From Sphingobacteriales bacterium 50-39 (GTDB taxonomy: Bacteria; Bacteroidota; Bacteroidia; Chitinophagales; Chitinophagaceae): a DNA stretch of 64,000 bases. Location: the NCBI GenBank assembly GCA_001898505.1, contig MKTZ01000016.1, forward strand, positions 124,001 through 188,000. The letters are read 5' to 3'. Numbering within the stretch: the stretch's first letter is position 1; each line of letters starts with the position of its first letter. Shown here piece after piece: positions 32,957-39,348 of this stretch. The position numbers were made by a program, and so were the translations under genes. The notes beneath the pieces are model-generated. The model saw only the letters and a program-made list of their open reading frames with translations, did no database searches and had not been told where the DNA came from.

Positions 32957-34456
32957 TTATTTGCTAAAGAAGTCCGGGCGGATATTTATCTGCAAATAGG
33001 CCCAGCCGGCATTGAGACGGGCGCTGCCGGGTGTGATCCCCTTTGCATACTCCATGCTGGTTGTTGCCGCCATCCAGCAGGCTCCCAGCTCCAGGGTGGT
33101 GATCTTGTTCAATCCGTAGTTCAGCGTGGCATCCACTTCGCTGCCCAGGTATTTGGATAGTAAGTTGCCCTTGCTGTCCTTCTGATCATCCGCAAAAGCG
33201 AAATAATGATAAGCCAGCTCCGCGGAGAACCGACCACCGGAGGAAGTATATTTACCTTTCAGGAAAGGGTTATTCAGTCCCCCTGCGGGTGATCCGGAAG
33301 CCGCGTAGAAATAATCCATGGATCCCCAGAATTTATGAGGCGTACCGTACAAAGGATCGAACCCACCTTTTACATAGTCCCAACCGGCAGTCCAGATAAA
33401 GTTCTGACGGGCATAGCCAAGGGACAGGGTGGTAGTATAGGCGCCCAGGCCCGCGCCATCCTTGCTTTTACCCATTTGATAATAGTAGCCTGCCTGTAAG
33501 GTCCAGTCCTTTCTTTGCCCCAGCTGGCTGGACAATAAGGCGCCTGTGGTAAAGCGTGCGTTCACACCACTGTGGTTGAATCGCCGGCCATATATATATC
33601 CTGTGTCGGCGCCCGCGATGTTCTTTACGGAGTCGAGGCTGTATTTGGCAAATTCGTCGGAGAATGCGAGCCCCGCGATCCGTGTGCTGCCGAACTTTTT
33701 GGCCAGGTAAAGGAATTGCATGGATTTGTAATCCTGGTTCATGCCATTGGTACCCGCTGCGGTGGCCAGCACCGGCGAACCCGTTCGGGCGCTAAGACCT
33801 GCCGTATTGGCGAGGGGTATCATCGCTGCGGGCGTGGGGGCCAGATTGCCCTTGCTGTCCTTAACATAGGGAGGCAGGTTAGCCGGCGTATAGTAGGTAC
33901 CGTTATATCCTATCGCATCCGAATTTTGATTGAATGCGGCGCCCAGATCAGCCTGCCAGCCTTTGTGCAGCAGTTTAAAGACGACGGCATCATGACGTCT
34001 TGCCTGCTGTAGCCAGTCCAGGTTGCCCAACAGCCGTTGATCGTCGTATACCAGCTCCTGCCGGCCGATCTTGACGCTGAAATATTCGACAGCGTTCCCG
34101 GGCAGGGTGCTGTCCTTTGCATTGGCCAGGATGATGTCGGCCCATGCCTCGTGCAGGCTAAGGCGATTGCCATCGGCATTGTTGATAGTGGAGGCGTCTG
34201 CTCCCCAGACCCTTACATCCTGCAAAGAGGTCTGGAATATCACTCGTGAAGAATGATAATTAAAATTGAGCCGGGCGCGTTGGGAGGTGAGAAAGGCAGG
34301 TGTGTTACCTTTAATCTCCAGGGTACCGTAGCCATCCCTGAGCTCTGTGCGGGTGCGAAGCTGTCCCGTCAGAGAAAATTGGGCTTGTCCGCAGAATGGC
34401 CGTCCCAGGACCAACAAGCTGACAGATGCCACGATGAAATCTCTCTTTTTCATCAT
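32957..34456 (-). CDS. Alginate-export-type outer membrane porin
   Basis: A 499-residue protein with a signal peptide ending near CGQAQ (the first Met-Met pair near 34453-34456 is the likely start; the longer frame begins with TTG-like residues). It resembles the alginate_exp family (PF13372) of outer membrane beta-barrels: FSLTGQLRTRTELRDGYG, LSLHEAWADI, VKIGRQELVYDDQRLLGNLDW and strongly alternating strands to the end, closing in an aromatic-containing strand. It lies first in the nitrate operon, so a role in letting nitrate through the outer membrane is a reasonable inference; alginate itself is not implied. Upstream lies a 400-base AT-rich region shared with the divergent Fnr-like gene. 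Confidence 0.8.
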   Translation of the reverse strand: MMKKRDFIVASVSLLVLGRPFCGQAQFSLTGQLRTRTELRDGYGTLEIKGNTPAFLTSQRARLNFNYHSSRVIFQTSLQDVRVWGADASTINNADGNRLSLHEAWADIILANAKDSTLPGNAVEYFSVKIGRQELVYDDQRLLGNLDWLQQARRHDAVVFKLLHKGWQADLGAAFNQNSDAIGYNGTYYTPANLPPYVKDSKGNLAPTPAAMIPLANTAGLSARTGSPVLATAAGTNGMNQDYKSMQFLYLAKKFGSTRIAGLAFSDEFAKYSLDSVKNIAGADTGYIYGRRFNHSGVNARFTTGALLSSQLGQRKDWTLQAGYYYQMGKSKDGAGLGAYTTTLSLGYARQNFIWTAGWDYVKGGFDPLYGTPHKFWGSMDYFYAASGSPAGGLNNPFLKGKYTSSGGRFSAELAYHYFAFADDQKDSKGNLLSKYLGSEVDATLNYGLNKITTLELGACWMAATTSMEYAKGITPGSARLNAGWAYLQINIRPDFFSK

Positions 34457-34483
34457 AAATTTGTTTTGGTTTAAAATGAGCAC

Positions 34484-34902
34484 TCATTTTATCCTTCAGG
34501 CCTCGGATAGACTGTTACTCTTCCGGGGCCATTCTTTGAGCCCCTTGAAGGGGCTCGTCCGAAGGACAAACATTAGCCTTAATACCGGAAGGCAGAACCG
34601 GTGATTTCATTATAGCAGGCAAATCGCAGACGGGGAAGGCTATCGTAGACGGGTGACTACGTAATAGTTTAGTTAAGGAAAGAAGTAGGACGCAAACACA
34701 TTAAAATAAATTACATTTAATAATCCAAGAGCATCCAATTAAATTAATTCCGTTGAAACATTACGTACATCATAAAAATAAGGTATTTGCACCCTATTTT
34801 AGCTCTTTTACCGAGATTTAAATATATATTTATTTTAATAATATTTATGTTTGAGGGGTTTTACCCTATTTTTATACCGGTGAATCACACAAAGTCTTGA
34901 AC
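34484..34902. promoter_or_regulatory. Divergent promoter region between the porin and the Fnr-like gene
   Basis: About 420 bases without a gene. It holds a dispersed two-hairpin element (34538-34602) near the porin side and an AT-rich stretch near the regulator. Two direct copies of the motif AGGTATTTGCACCCTATTTT (34781-34800) and GAGGGGTTTTACCCTATTTT (34853-34872), 72 bases apart, share the end ACCCTATTTT and are good candidates for binding sites of the Fnr-like protein or of RNA polymerase-associated factors. No -7/-33 pair was found with certainty. Confidence 0.4.
34538..34602 (-). repeat. Two-hairpin intergenic element (copy D)
   Basis: In minus-strand order: an ACCGG/CCGGT inverted repeat, the core TAATGTTTGTCCTTCGGAC, then a GAGCCCC/GGGGCTC hairpin (34538-34556). 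The core differs from the copy at 11.5 kb by one base. It lies upstream of the porin gene. Confidence 0.65.
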
Positions 34903-35604
34903 ATGAAGAAAATTAATCATATCTGTGACCTGAAAAGCTGCTTTCTCTGCAAACGATGTTTACCCGAATGGATACCGGCGGTGGCAGCCCACCGGAAAAG
35001 TTTTCACTATAAAAAGGGAGAGATGCTCTTCCAGGAAGGAGATGAGGTAAAAGGCATCTATTTTGTCTATAGCGGGAAAGTAAAAGTGCATAAAAAATGG
35101 GGATCGGAAAAAGAGCTGATCATACGATTTGCCCAAAAGGGAGATATTTTAGGCCACCGGGGGTTGGGGCACAACGTATTTTATCCCATCTCTGCTACGG
35201 CCATCGAGCCTGTCAATGTCTGTTTTATCGACCTGGATTTCTTTCAGGCTACTTTAAAAGTGAATTATGAGTTCATCTATCAACTGCTCCTCTTCTTTGC
35301 GGATGAGTTACAGGAGTCGGAGCGAAAAATGCGCAACCTGGCCCATATGCAGGTGAAGGGGCGTATTGCGCAGGCGCTGCTGGCCTTACAGGAGAAGTTT
35401 GGAACGACGGAGGGTGGTTTTATCGATGTATCGCTGAGCCGTCAGGACCTTGCTTCCTATGCGGGTACCACTTACGAGACGGTCTTTCGCATCATCAATG
35501 AGTTCACAGAGGAGCGGTCCATACAGACGGAGGGGAAAAACATTGCCTTATTGGATCTGGACAAATTGAAAGAGCTCACGCGCGAGATGGAAGCCGGATC
35601 ATAA
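34903..35604 (+). CDS. Fnr-like regulator with N-terminal cysteine cluster
   Basis: A 233-residue Crp/Fnr protein beginning at the ATG at 34903 (TTG at 34897 is less likely). Near its N-terminus it carries CDLKSCFLCKRC, four cysteines in 12 residues, and a fifth internal Cys sits in the barrel (VNVCFIDLDFF), the position used by E. coli FNR to bind its 4Fe-4S cluster. The barrel is FQEGDEVKGIYFVYSGKVKV and the HTH LSRQDLASYAGTTYETVFRI. By analogy with FNR/NnrR-type proteins it could sense oxygen, NO or redox state and control the divergent porin-nitrate genes. Convergent overlap with moeA of 6 nt at its 3' end. Confidence 0.87.
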   Translation: MKKINHICDLKSCFLCKRCLPEWIPAVAAHRKSFHYKKGEMLFQEGDEVKGIYFVYSGKVKVHKKWGSEKELIIRFAQKGDILGHRGLGHNVFYPISATAIEPVNVCFIDLDFFQATLKVNYEFIYQLLLFFADELQESERKMRNLAHMQVKGRIAQALLALQEKFGTTEGGFIDVSLSRQDLASYAGTTYETVFRIINEFTEERSIQTEGKNIALLDLDKLKELTREMEAGS

Positions 35605-36783
35605 TGGGAAATAGTTGATATTGGTCTCTTTTTCCAGTTCCGGCATGCCTGCGGGGTGCAGGGCCAGGGCATTCGCTTGCATCCCCAGCCGGATGTCCCC
35701 GGACCCGTTGAGCGACACGGGTAATAATCTCGCGGGGGAGCCATGCAAACGGACAGGGAAAAATTCATCCAGTGGCGTAAATTTCTTTTTAGCCGTCCCC
35801 AGGGGGAGGCTTAGGGGAGCTTCTTCCGGAAGCCCAAAGCAGGCCTGCAGATAGGGCTGGATCAGCAATATAAATCCTACCAGACAGGAAAAGGGATTGC
35901 CGGGGAGCGCAAATACCATCGTATCGCCGGGTCCGACGCCACACCAAACGGGTTTTCCGGGCTTGATGGCCAGTTTATGGAACAGGGGGGTAACGCCCGC
36001 CGCTGCGAGCATTTCCGGGACATGATCCGCGTCGCCGGCAGAGACCCCGCCGCAAAGGATGACGATATCGGCGGATAGCGCTTTTTCTATCGCGGTCTTT
36101 AGCAGAGCCCTGTCATCGGGGGCATGCTGATACAACCAGGGTTCGATCTGCCATTTCTTCAAAAAAGCCTGTAGCAGCCAACGATTGCTGTTCCGTATCT
36201 GGGCGGGTCCTGGCTGTGTCTCGACGGACACCACTTCGTTTCCGGTGGTGATAAGGGCGACCCTGGGTAGTCTGGCCACTGTGACATCCTTTTGGCCCAG
36301 CGAGGCAAGGAGTCCGATGATCGCAGGTTCGGCGATACAGGGACTGTCGATGACGATGTCACCGGATCGGAGGTCTTCGCCCTGACGGGCGATGTTGAAG
36401 TATGGCCTTGTCATCTCTGTTTGTATGTGGACGACACTCCCCTCTTCTATCGTATCCTCTTTGCGTACGACCATGTCAGCGCCCGCAGGTACGGGCGCGC
36501 CGGTCATGATCTTGTAGCATTCTCCGGCTGCTAGTCGCAGGGAGATGATATCTCCCGCGAAAATGGTCTTTATGATATTGAACTCACGGATGCCCTGCTG
36601 AAAGTCACCTGACTGTAGCGCATAGCCATCCATGGTAGCCCTGTCGAAGGGGGGATAATCTCTGTCCGCCCGTACTACGCCCGTGAGTATACGGCCATAG
36701 GACTGTTCAAGGGGAATCGTCTCTGTCCCGAACGAGCGGGCTCTGTGTGTGAGTATTTTTTGGGCCTCCAGATAGCTGATCAT
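35599..36783 (-). CDS. moeA: Molybdopterin molybdenumtransferase
   Basis: A 394-residue protein with MoeA domain order: MoeA_N with FDRATMDGYAL, the MPT-binding core TTGNEVVSVETQPGPAQIRN, LCGGVSAGDADHVPE and ALPGNPFSCLVGFILLIQP, then the C-terminal barrel. MoeA inserts molybdate into adenylylated molybdopterin. It lies downstream of moaCB on the same strand, separated from it by a degenerate dinD-like remnant. Its stop codon overlaps that of the convergent Fnr-like gene by 6 nt. Confidence 0.93.
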   Translation of the reverse strand: MISYLEAQKILTHRARSFGTETIPLEQSYGRILTGVVRADRDYPPFDRATMDGYALQSGDFQQGIREFNIIKTIFAGDIISLRLAAGECYKIMTGAPVPAGADMVVRKEDTIEEGSVVHIQTEMTRPYFNIARQGEDLRSGDIVIDSPCIAEPAIIGLLASLGQKDVTVARLPRVALITTGNEVVSVETQPGPAQIRNSNRWLLQAFLKKWQIEPWLYQHAPDDRALLKTAIEKALSADIVILCGGVSAGDADHVPEMLAAAGVTPLFHKLAIKPGKPVWCGVGPGDTMVFALPGNPFSCLVGFILLIQPYLQACFGLPEEAPLSLPLGTAKKKFTPLDEFFPVRLHGSPARLLPVSLNGSGDIRLGMQANALALHPAGMPELEKETNINYFPL

Positions 36784-36815
36784 GGATTCATTTTGCTTAT
36801 TTCTTTTTCAATTTC

Positions 36816-37235
36816 TTAGTTTCCTTCAGAAGTGGTTAATTTCTCTCTTGCCTGCAACCGCTCCCATTCCATTAGTCGCTGTTCCAACAGTTCCTGCTTT
36901 CTTGTTTGTACAGCGAAATAGCTCATTGCAAAAGCAACCTCATCTTTCCGCGGGTCTCCATTTTGAGCGATAAGATAGCAGGCGTATCTTGTTAGCATCA
37001 CATCCTCAATTTCCCTCTTTGCTCCAGAGCCCAGGTCGACCATTTTCCTGACGTCAAGAAAATGGTCAAGGATCTCCTGTCGGGCATTCTTGCATGCCAT
37101 TTTCGCCTTATCAACTACCTTGATAAAGTTCTCCCATTTTGTGTACCCTAAAAGTTCCTGAAGATCTCTGGCAAACCAATACTCGATGCCTTCAAAGGTA
37201 CTACTATGGAAGAAAAAAATATTTTCAAAAATTAA
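36816..37235 (-). pseudogene. dinD-like gene remnant
   Basis: A 94-codon open frame (36816-37100) reads as part of the DNA damage-inducible D family: DHFLDVRKMVDLGSGAKREI, LTRYACYLIAQNGDPRK and QTRKQELLEQRL. The same frame continues without an ATG to about 37235, giving FEGIEYWFARDLQELLGYTK and NFIKVVDKAKMACKNA, which also match DinD, but with a short internal deletion near FEGI-EYW and no start codon; an in-frame TGA closes it upstream. At the other end the C-terminal half of the family is missing: the protein stops at REKLTTSEGN. The remnant separates moaCB from moeA, is more AT-rich than they are, and suggests an accessory insertion that has decayed. What DinD does is not settled. Confidence 0.8.
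37041..37064. repeat. Near-perfect 24-bp palindrome inside the dinD remnant
   Basis: CATTTTCCTGAC followed by GTCAAGAAAATG: the two halves are reverse complements apart from one pair. A second palindrome with nearly the same halves lies at 37242-37265. Confidence 0.6.
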
Positions 37236-37241
37236 TCATAG

Positions 37242-37265
37242 CATTTTCCTGGCGCCAGGAAAATG
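37242..37265. repeat. Perfect 24-bp palindrome at the moaCB end
   Basis: CATTTTCCTGGC followed by GCCAGGAAAATG is a perfect palindrome, ending 3 nt before the moaCB stop codon. It shares 20 of 24 bases, or more, with the copy inside the dinD remnant about 200 bp away. Confidence 0.7.
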
Positions 37266-37267
37266 GT

Positions 37268-38218
37268 TTAGTGCCCCCCTCCTTTCATCATCTTGCGCGC
37301 GTGAAATACGGCAGGCAGGATTGCTTCCAAAGACTCTCTGGCGCCGGCGCTGCTGCCGGGGAGGGTAACGATAAGGGTTTCCGCGATGGAGCCTGCCACG
37401 GCCCTGCTCATCATGGCCATGGGCGTACGCATCTGGCCATAGGCTCGCATGGCTTCCACGATGCCGTCGGCATCCCGTTCGAGCATCTCCCGCACCGCGC
37501 CGACAGTATTGTCACGGGGGCCAAGACCTGTTCCTCCTGTGGTAAAGATGAATTGAATATCTTCGGCTACCCATTCCCGTATCTTGTCCTGGATAGCTTG
37601 TTTGTCGTCGGGGACGATGTCGTAATATTTTACCTGGGCGTGCACCGTCTCCAGCATTTCGCAAATGATCTTCCCGCTATTGTCCTCTCTTTTTCCCTGG
37701 GCCGTCGAGTCCGAACATACCAGCACGGCACAGGAGGGAGGTGTGGCGAAATATCTTTCCCTATCGCTCTTCCCACCCCTTTTTTCCAGCAGACGAATAT
37801 GTCCTATCTCGAGCTGCTTGTCTACGGGCTTGAGCATATCGTATATTTCGAGGGCGGCAACGGATATGCCCATCAAGATCTCCATTTCGATGCCCGTCCT
37901 GCCGATGGAGCGGGCCTGGCCTTTTATGAGGATACCGCTACGGCCGAATACTTCGGCGCCTAGTAAGTGTCCGTGCATGTCTTTGTCGAGAAATTCAAAT
38001 TGAAGGTCCATACCATCGATGGTCACTGGATGACAGTGGGGTAATAGCTGCGGAGTGCTCTTGGCTCCCAGAAAAGCAGCAGCGCGAGCCACGTCGAAAA
38101 GGTTGCCTTTTGGCAGCTGGTCATTGCGGATAAGCTCGATGGTAACGGGTGAGCAGAAGATAACACCCATAGCGTCTGCGGTGCGGAGCGTGATCTGTTT
38201 GTGAGAGATGTCGCGCAT
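37268..38218 (-). CDS. Fused MoaC-MoaB molybdenum cofactor protein
   Basis: A 316-residue fusion. Residues 1-150 match MoaC (LPHCHPVTIDGMDLQF, EMEILMGISVAALEIYDM, KQLEIGHIRLLEKRGGKSD), cyclic pyranopterin monophosphate synthase, which acts after MoaA. Residues about 160-316 match MoaB/MogA (VLVCSDSTAQGKREDNSG, FTTGGTGLGPRDNTVGAV, PGSSAGARESLEAILPAVFHA), which adenylylates molybdopterin or helps insert molybdenum. Similar fusions are known in Bacteroidota. The gene begins directly after the 50-aa gene (no gap) and is followed by the dinD remnant and moeA, so it belongs to the nir-moa transcription unit. Confidence 0.92.
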   Translation of the reverse strand: MRDISHKQITLRTADAMGVIFCSPVTIELIRNDQLPKGNLFDVARAAAFLGAKSTPQLLPHCHPVTIDGMDLQFEFLDKDMHGHLLGAEVFGRSGILIKGQARSIGRTGIEMEILMGISVAALEIYDMLKPVDKQLEIGHIRLLEKRGGKSDRERYFATPPSCAVLVCSDSTAQGKREDNSGKIICEMLETVHAQVKYYDIVPDDKQAIQDKIREWVAEDIQFIFTTGGTGLGPRDNTVGAVREMLERDADGIVEAMRAYGQMRTPMAMMSRAVAGSIAETLIVTLPGSSAGARESLEAILPAVFHARKMMKGGGH

Positions 38219-38371
38219 TTATATTTTCCGCCTCAATTTGGATACAACCTTATTGGCTTCCTCCAATTTTTCAGGGAACAAGTTCATCTTTGAATATTTG
38301 TCCAAGGACTTATCTACAATCACTCGAACACCAAAGGCTTCGGCCCCTTTTAATTTTTTCCTGTTCTTCAT
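38219..38371 (-). CDS. Small 50-residue protein coupled to the DUF6934 gene
   Basis: An overlooked short frame of 50 codons. Its ATG overlaps the stop codon of the DUF6934 gene in ATGA (38368-38371), and its TAA stands immediately before the moaCB ATG. The product is Lys/Glu-rich and helical by appearance, starting MKNRKKLKGAEAFGVRVIVD and ending VVSKLRRKI. I do not recognise the family. The tight coupling shows it is translated with the DUF6934 protein, and the pair could form a two-gene module such as a toxin-antitoxin or an enzyme with a small partner; nothing in the sequence proves this. Confidence 0.7.
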   Translation of the reverse strand: MKNRKKLKGAEAFGVRVIVDKSLDKYSKMNLFPEKLEEANKVVSKLRRKI

Positions 38372-38838
38372 AATATGAAATTAACTCTTTTTCTTTTAAC
38401 TACAAATCCATAGTATTCCTCGTTCTTCCTGAATGGCTCCATGCCATAACTATCTTCTTCGGGCACGACACCATATATTTCAAAATCAATGCTCAAAAGC
38501 GAAAAATTCAGGCTAAGCGCCATCCGATACAGCCGTGTACGCCCCGGGGTGCTCCCTTTAAAGAATACGTACTTGTCTGGATATTTTGCGGTGAATTCGT
38601 AGACCATATCAGCTACGGTAGCCATTATTTTATTCCTGTCTTTATTGCCATTCCTGGTATGATCATCCATTTTGCCATCCGGGAGAACATTCCCAAATGC
38701 CAGGTTGTATATTTCCGGATCATCGGTTGGCTTGAACTGAACAATCATAGTGATAATCCCTTTGGGACCGACACTTTCAAAAATAAATTCAAGTGAATCC
38801 CTGGAGACCCGGAATTGGTCGTACTTCTCCCATTCCAT
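38368..38838 (-). CDS. DUF6934 family protein
   Basis: A 156-residue protein that I assign to DUF6934 from recollected motifs: FIFESVGPKGIITMIVQF, YNLAFGNVLPDGKMDDHTRN, DKYVFFKGSTPGRTRLYRMA and the C-terminal YYGFVVKRK. The family is mostly restricted to Bacteroidota, has no known function and often comes with short partner genes. Base use is visibly more AT-rich than in nirD upstream and moaCB downstream, suggesting a later acquisition. A CTGTCGA/TCGACAG inverted repeat lies within 33 bases ahead of the start codon and may be an autoregulatory operator. Confidence 0.65.
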   Translation of the reverse strand: MEWEKYDQFRVSRDSLEFIFESVGPKGIITMIVQFKPTDDPEIYNLAFGNVLPDGKMDDHTRNGNKDRNKIMATVADMVYEFTAKYPDKYVFFKGSTPGRTRLYRMALSLNFSLLSIDFEIYGVVPEEDSYGMEPFRKNEEYYGFVVKRKRVNFIL

Positions 38839-38840
38839 TT

Positions 38841-38870
38841 CTGTCGATTGAAGAGGGCAAATTTCGACAG
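38841..38870 (-). promoter_or_regulatory. Inverted repeat just upstream of the DUF6934 gene
   Basis: CTGTCGA at 38841-38847 and TCGACAG at 38864-38870 form a 7-bp inverted repeat with a 16-nt loop that ends 2 nt before the start codon. It could be an operator or a hairpin that hides the ribosome-binding site. Confidence 0.4.
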
Positions 38871-38911
38871 TAGAGAGCAGTATTTTCTTTAAACTTTTCC
38901 TGTAGTTTTTT

Positions 38912-39310
38912 CTACATACCTATATATATCTTCCCGTCCTTTATCTTCACCGGATAGGTCCTGATCTTATAATCCTCCCCCGTAAGGCATTCTCCTGTCA
39001 CCAGCGAAAAGGTCTTTTTATGAAAGGGGCAGGCCACCTTTGGCTCGCATTGCTCCCCCAGACTGCCTGTCATTCCCCGGGACAGCGCCATCTGCTGTTT
39101 GTGGGGGCAACGGTTCTCCGTAGCATACCACTGTCCGCGCCGGGAGAAATTAAAGATCGCGATCTGCTCCTCGTTCAGGCTGACACAGGCGCCTCCATCG
39201 GACGGGATATCTTCCACCTGGCAGGCAAATCTCCATTTGGGTGCGCTTCCGTTAGGGGTGCTCCCGGCTATAGCTCCGGGATTATTGTAAGATGTCGTAT
39301 TTGTCTCCAT
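38912..39310 (-). CDS. nirD: Nitrite reductase small subunit, Rieske type
   Basis: A 132-residue Rieske protein. The 2Fe-2S ligands are in ENRCPHKQ and ACPFHKKTFSL, the usual C-x-H and C-x2-H pairs. The N-terminus carries about 20 residues of a low-complexity Asn/Ser/Gly stretch (TNTTSYNNPGAIAGST) before the domain, with no signal peptide, so it is cytoplasmic. It is the small partner of NirB in NADH-dependent nitrite reduction to ammonium. It lies 38 nt after nirB on the same strand. Confidence 0.9.
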   Translation of the reverse strand: METNTTSYNNPGAIAGSTPNGSAPKWRFACQVEDIPSDGGACVSLNEEQIAIFNFSRRGQWYATENRCPHKQQMALSRGMTGSLGEQCEPKVACPFHKKTFSLVTGECLTGEDYKIRTYPVKIKDGKIYIGM

Positions 39311-39348
39311 AAGCTTTTGTTACTGTTTTTATCCCATAAGAGATGTAG

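Noticed and set aside
34484-34902. Additional small protein in the long gap before the Fnr-like gene
   Set aside because: Short frames there have no ribosome-binding context or similarity, and the DNA is AT-rich in a way typical of promoters.
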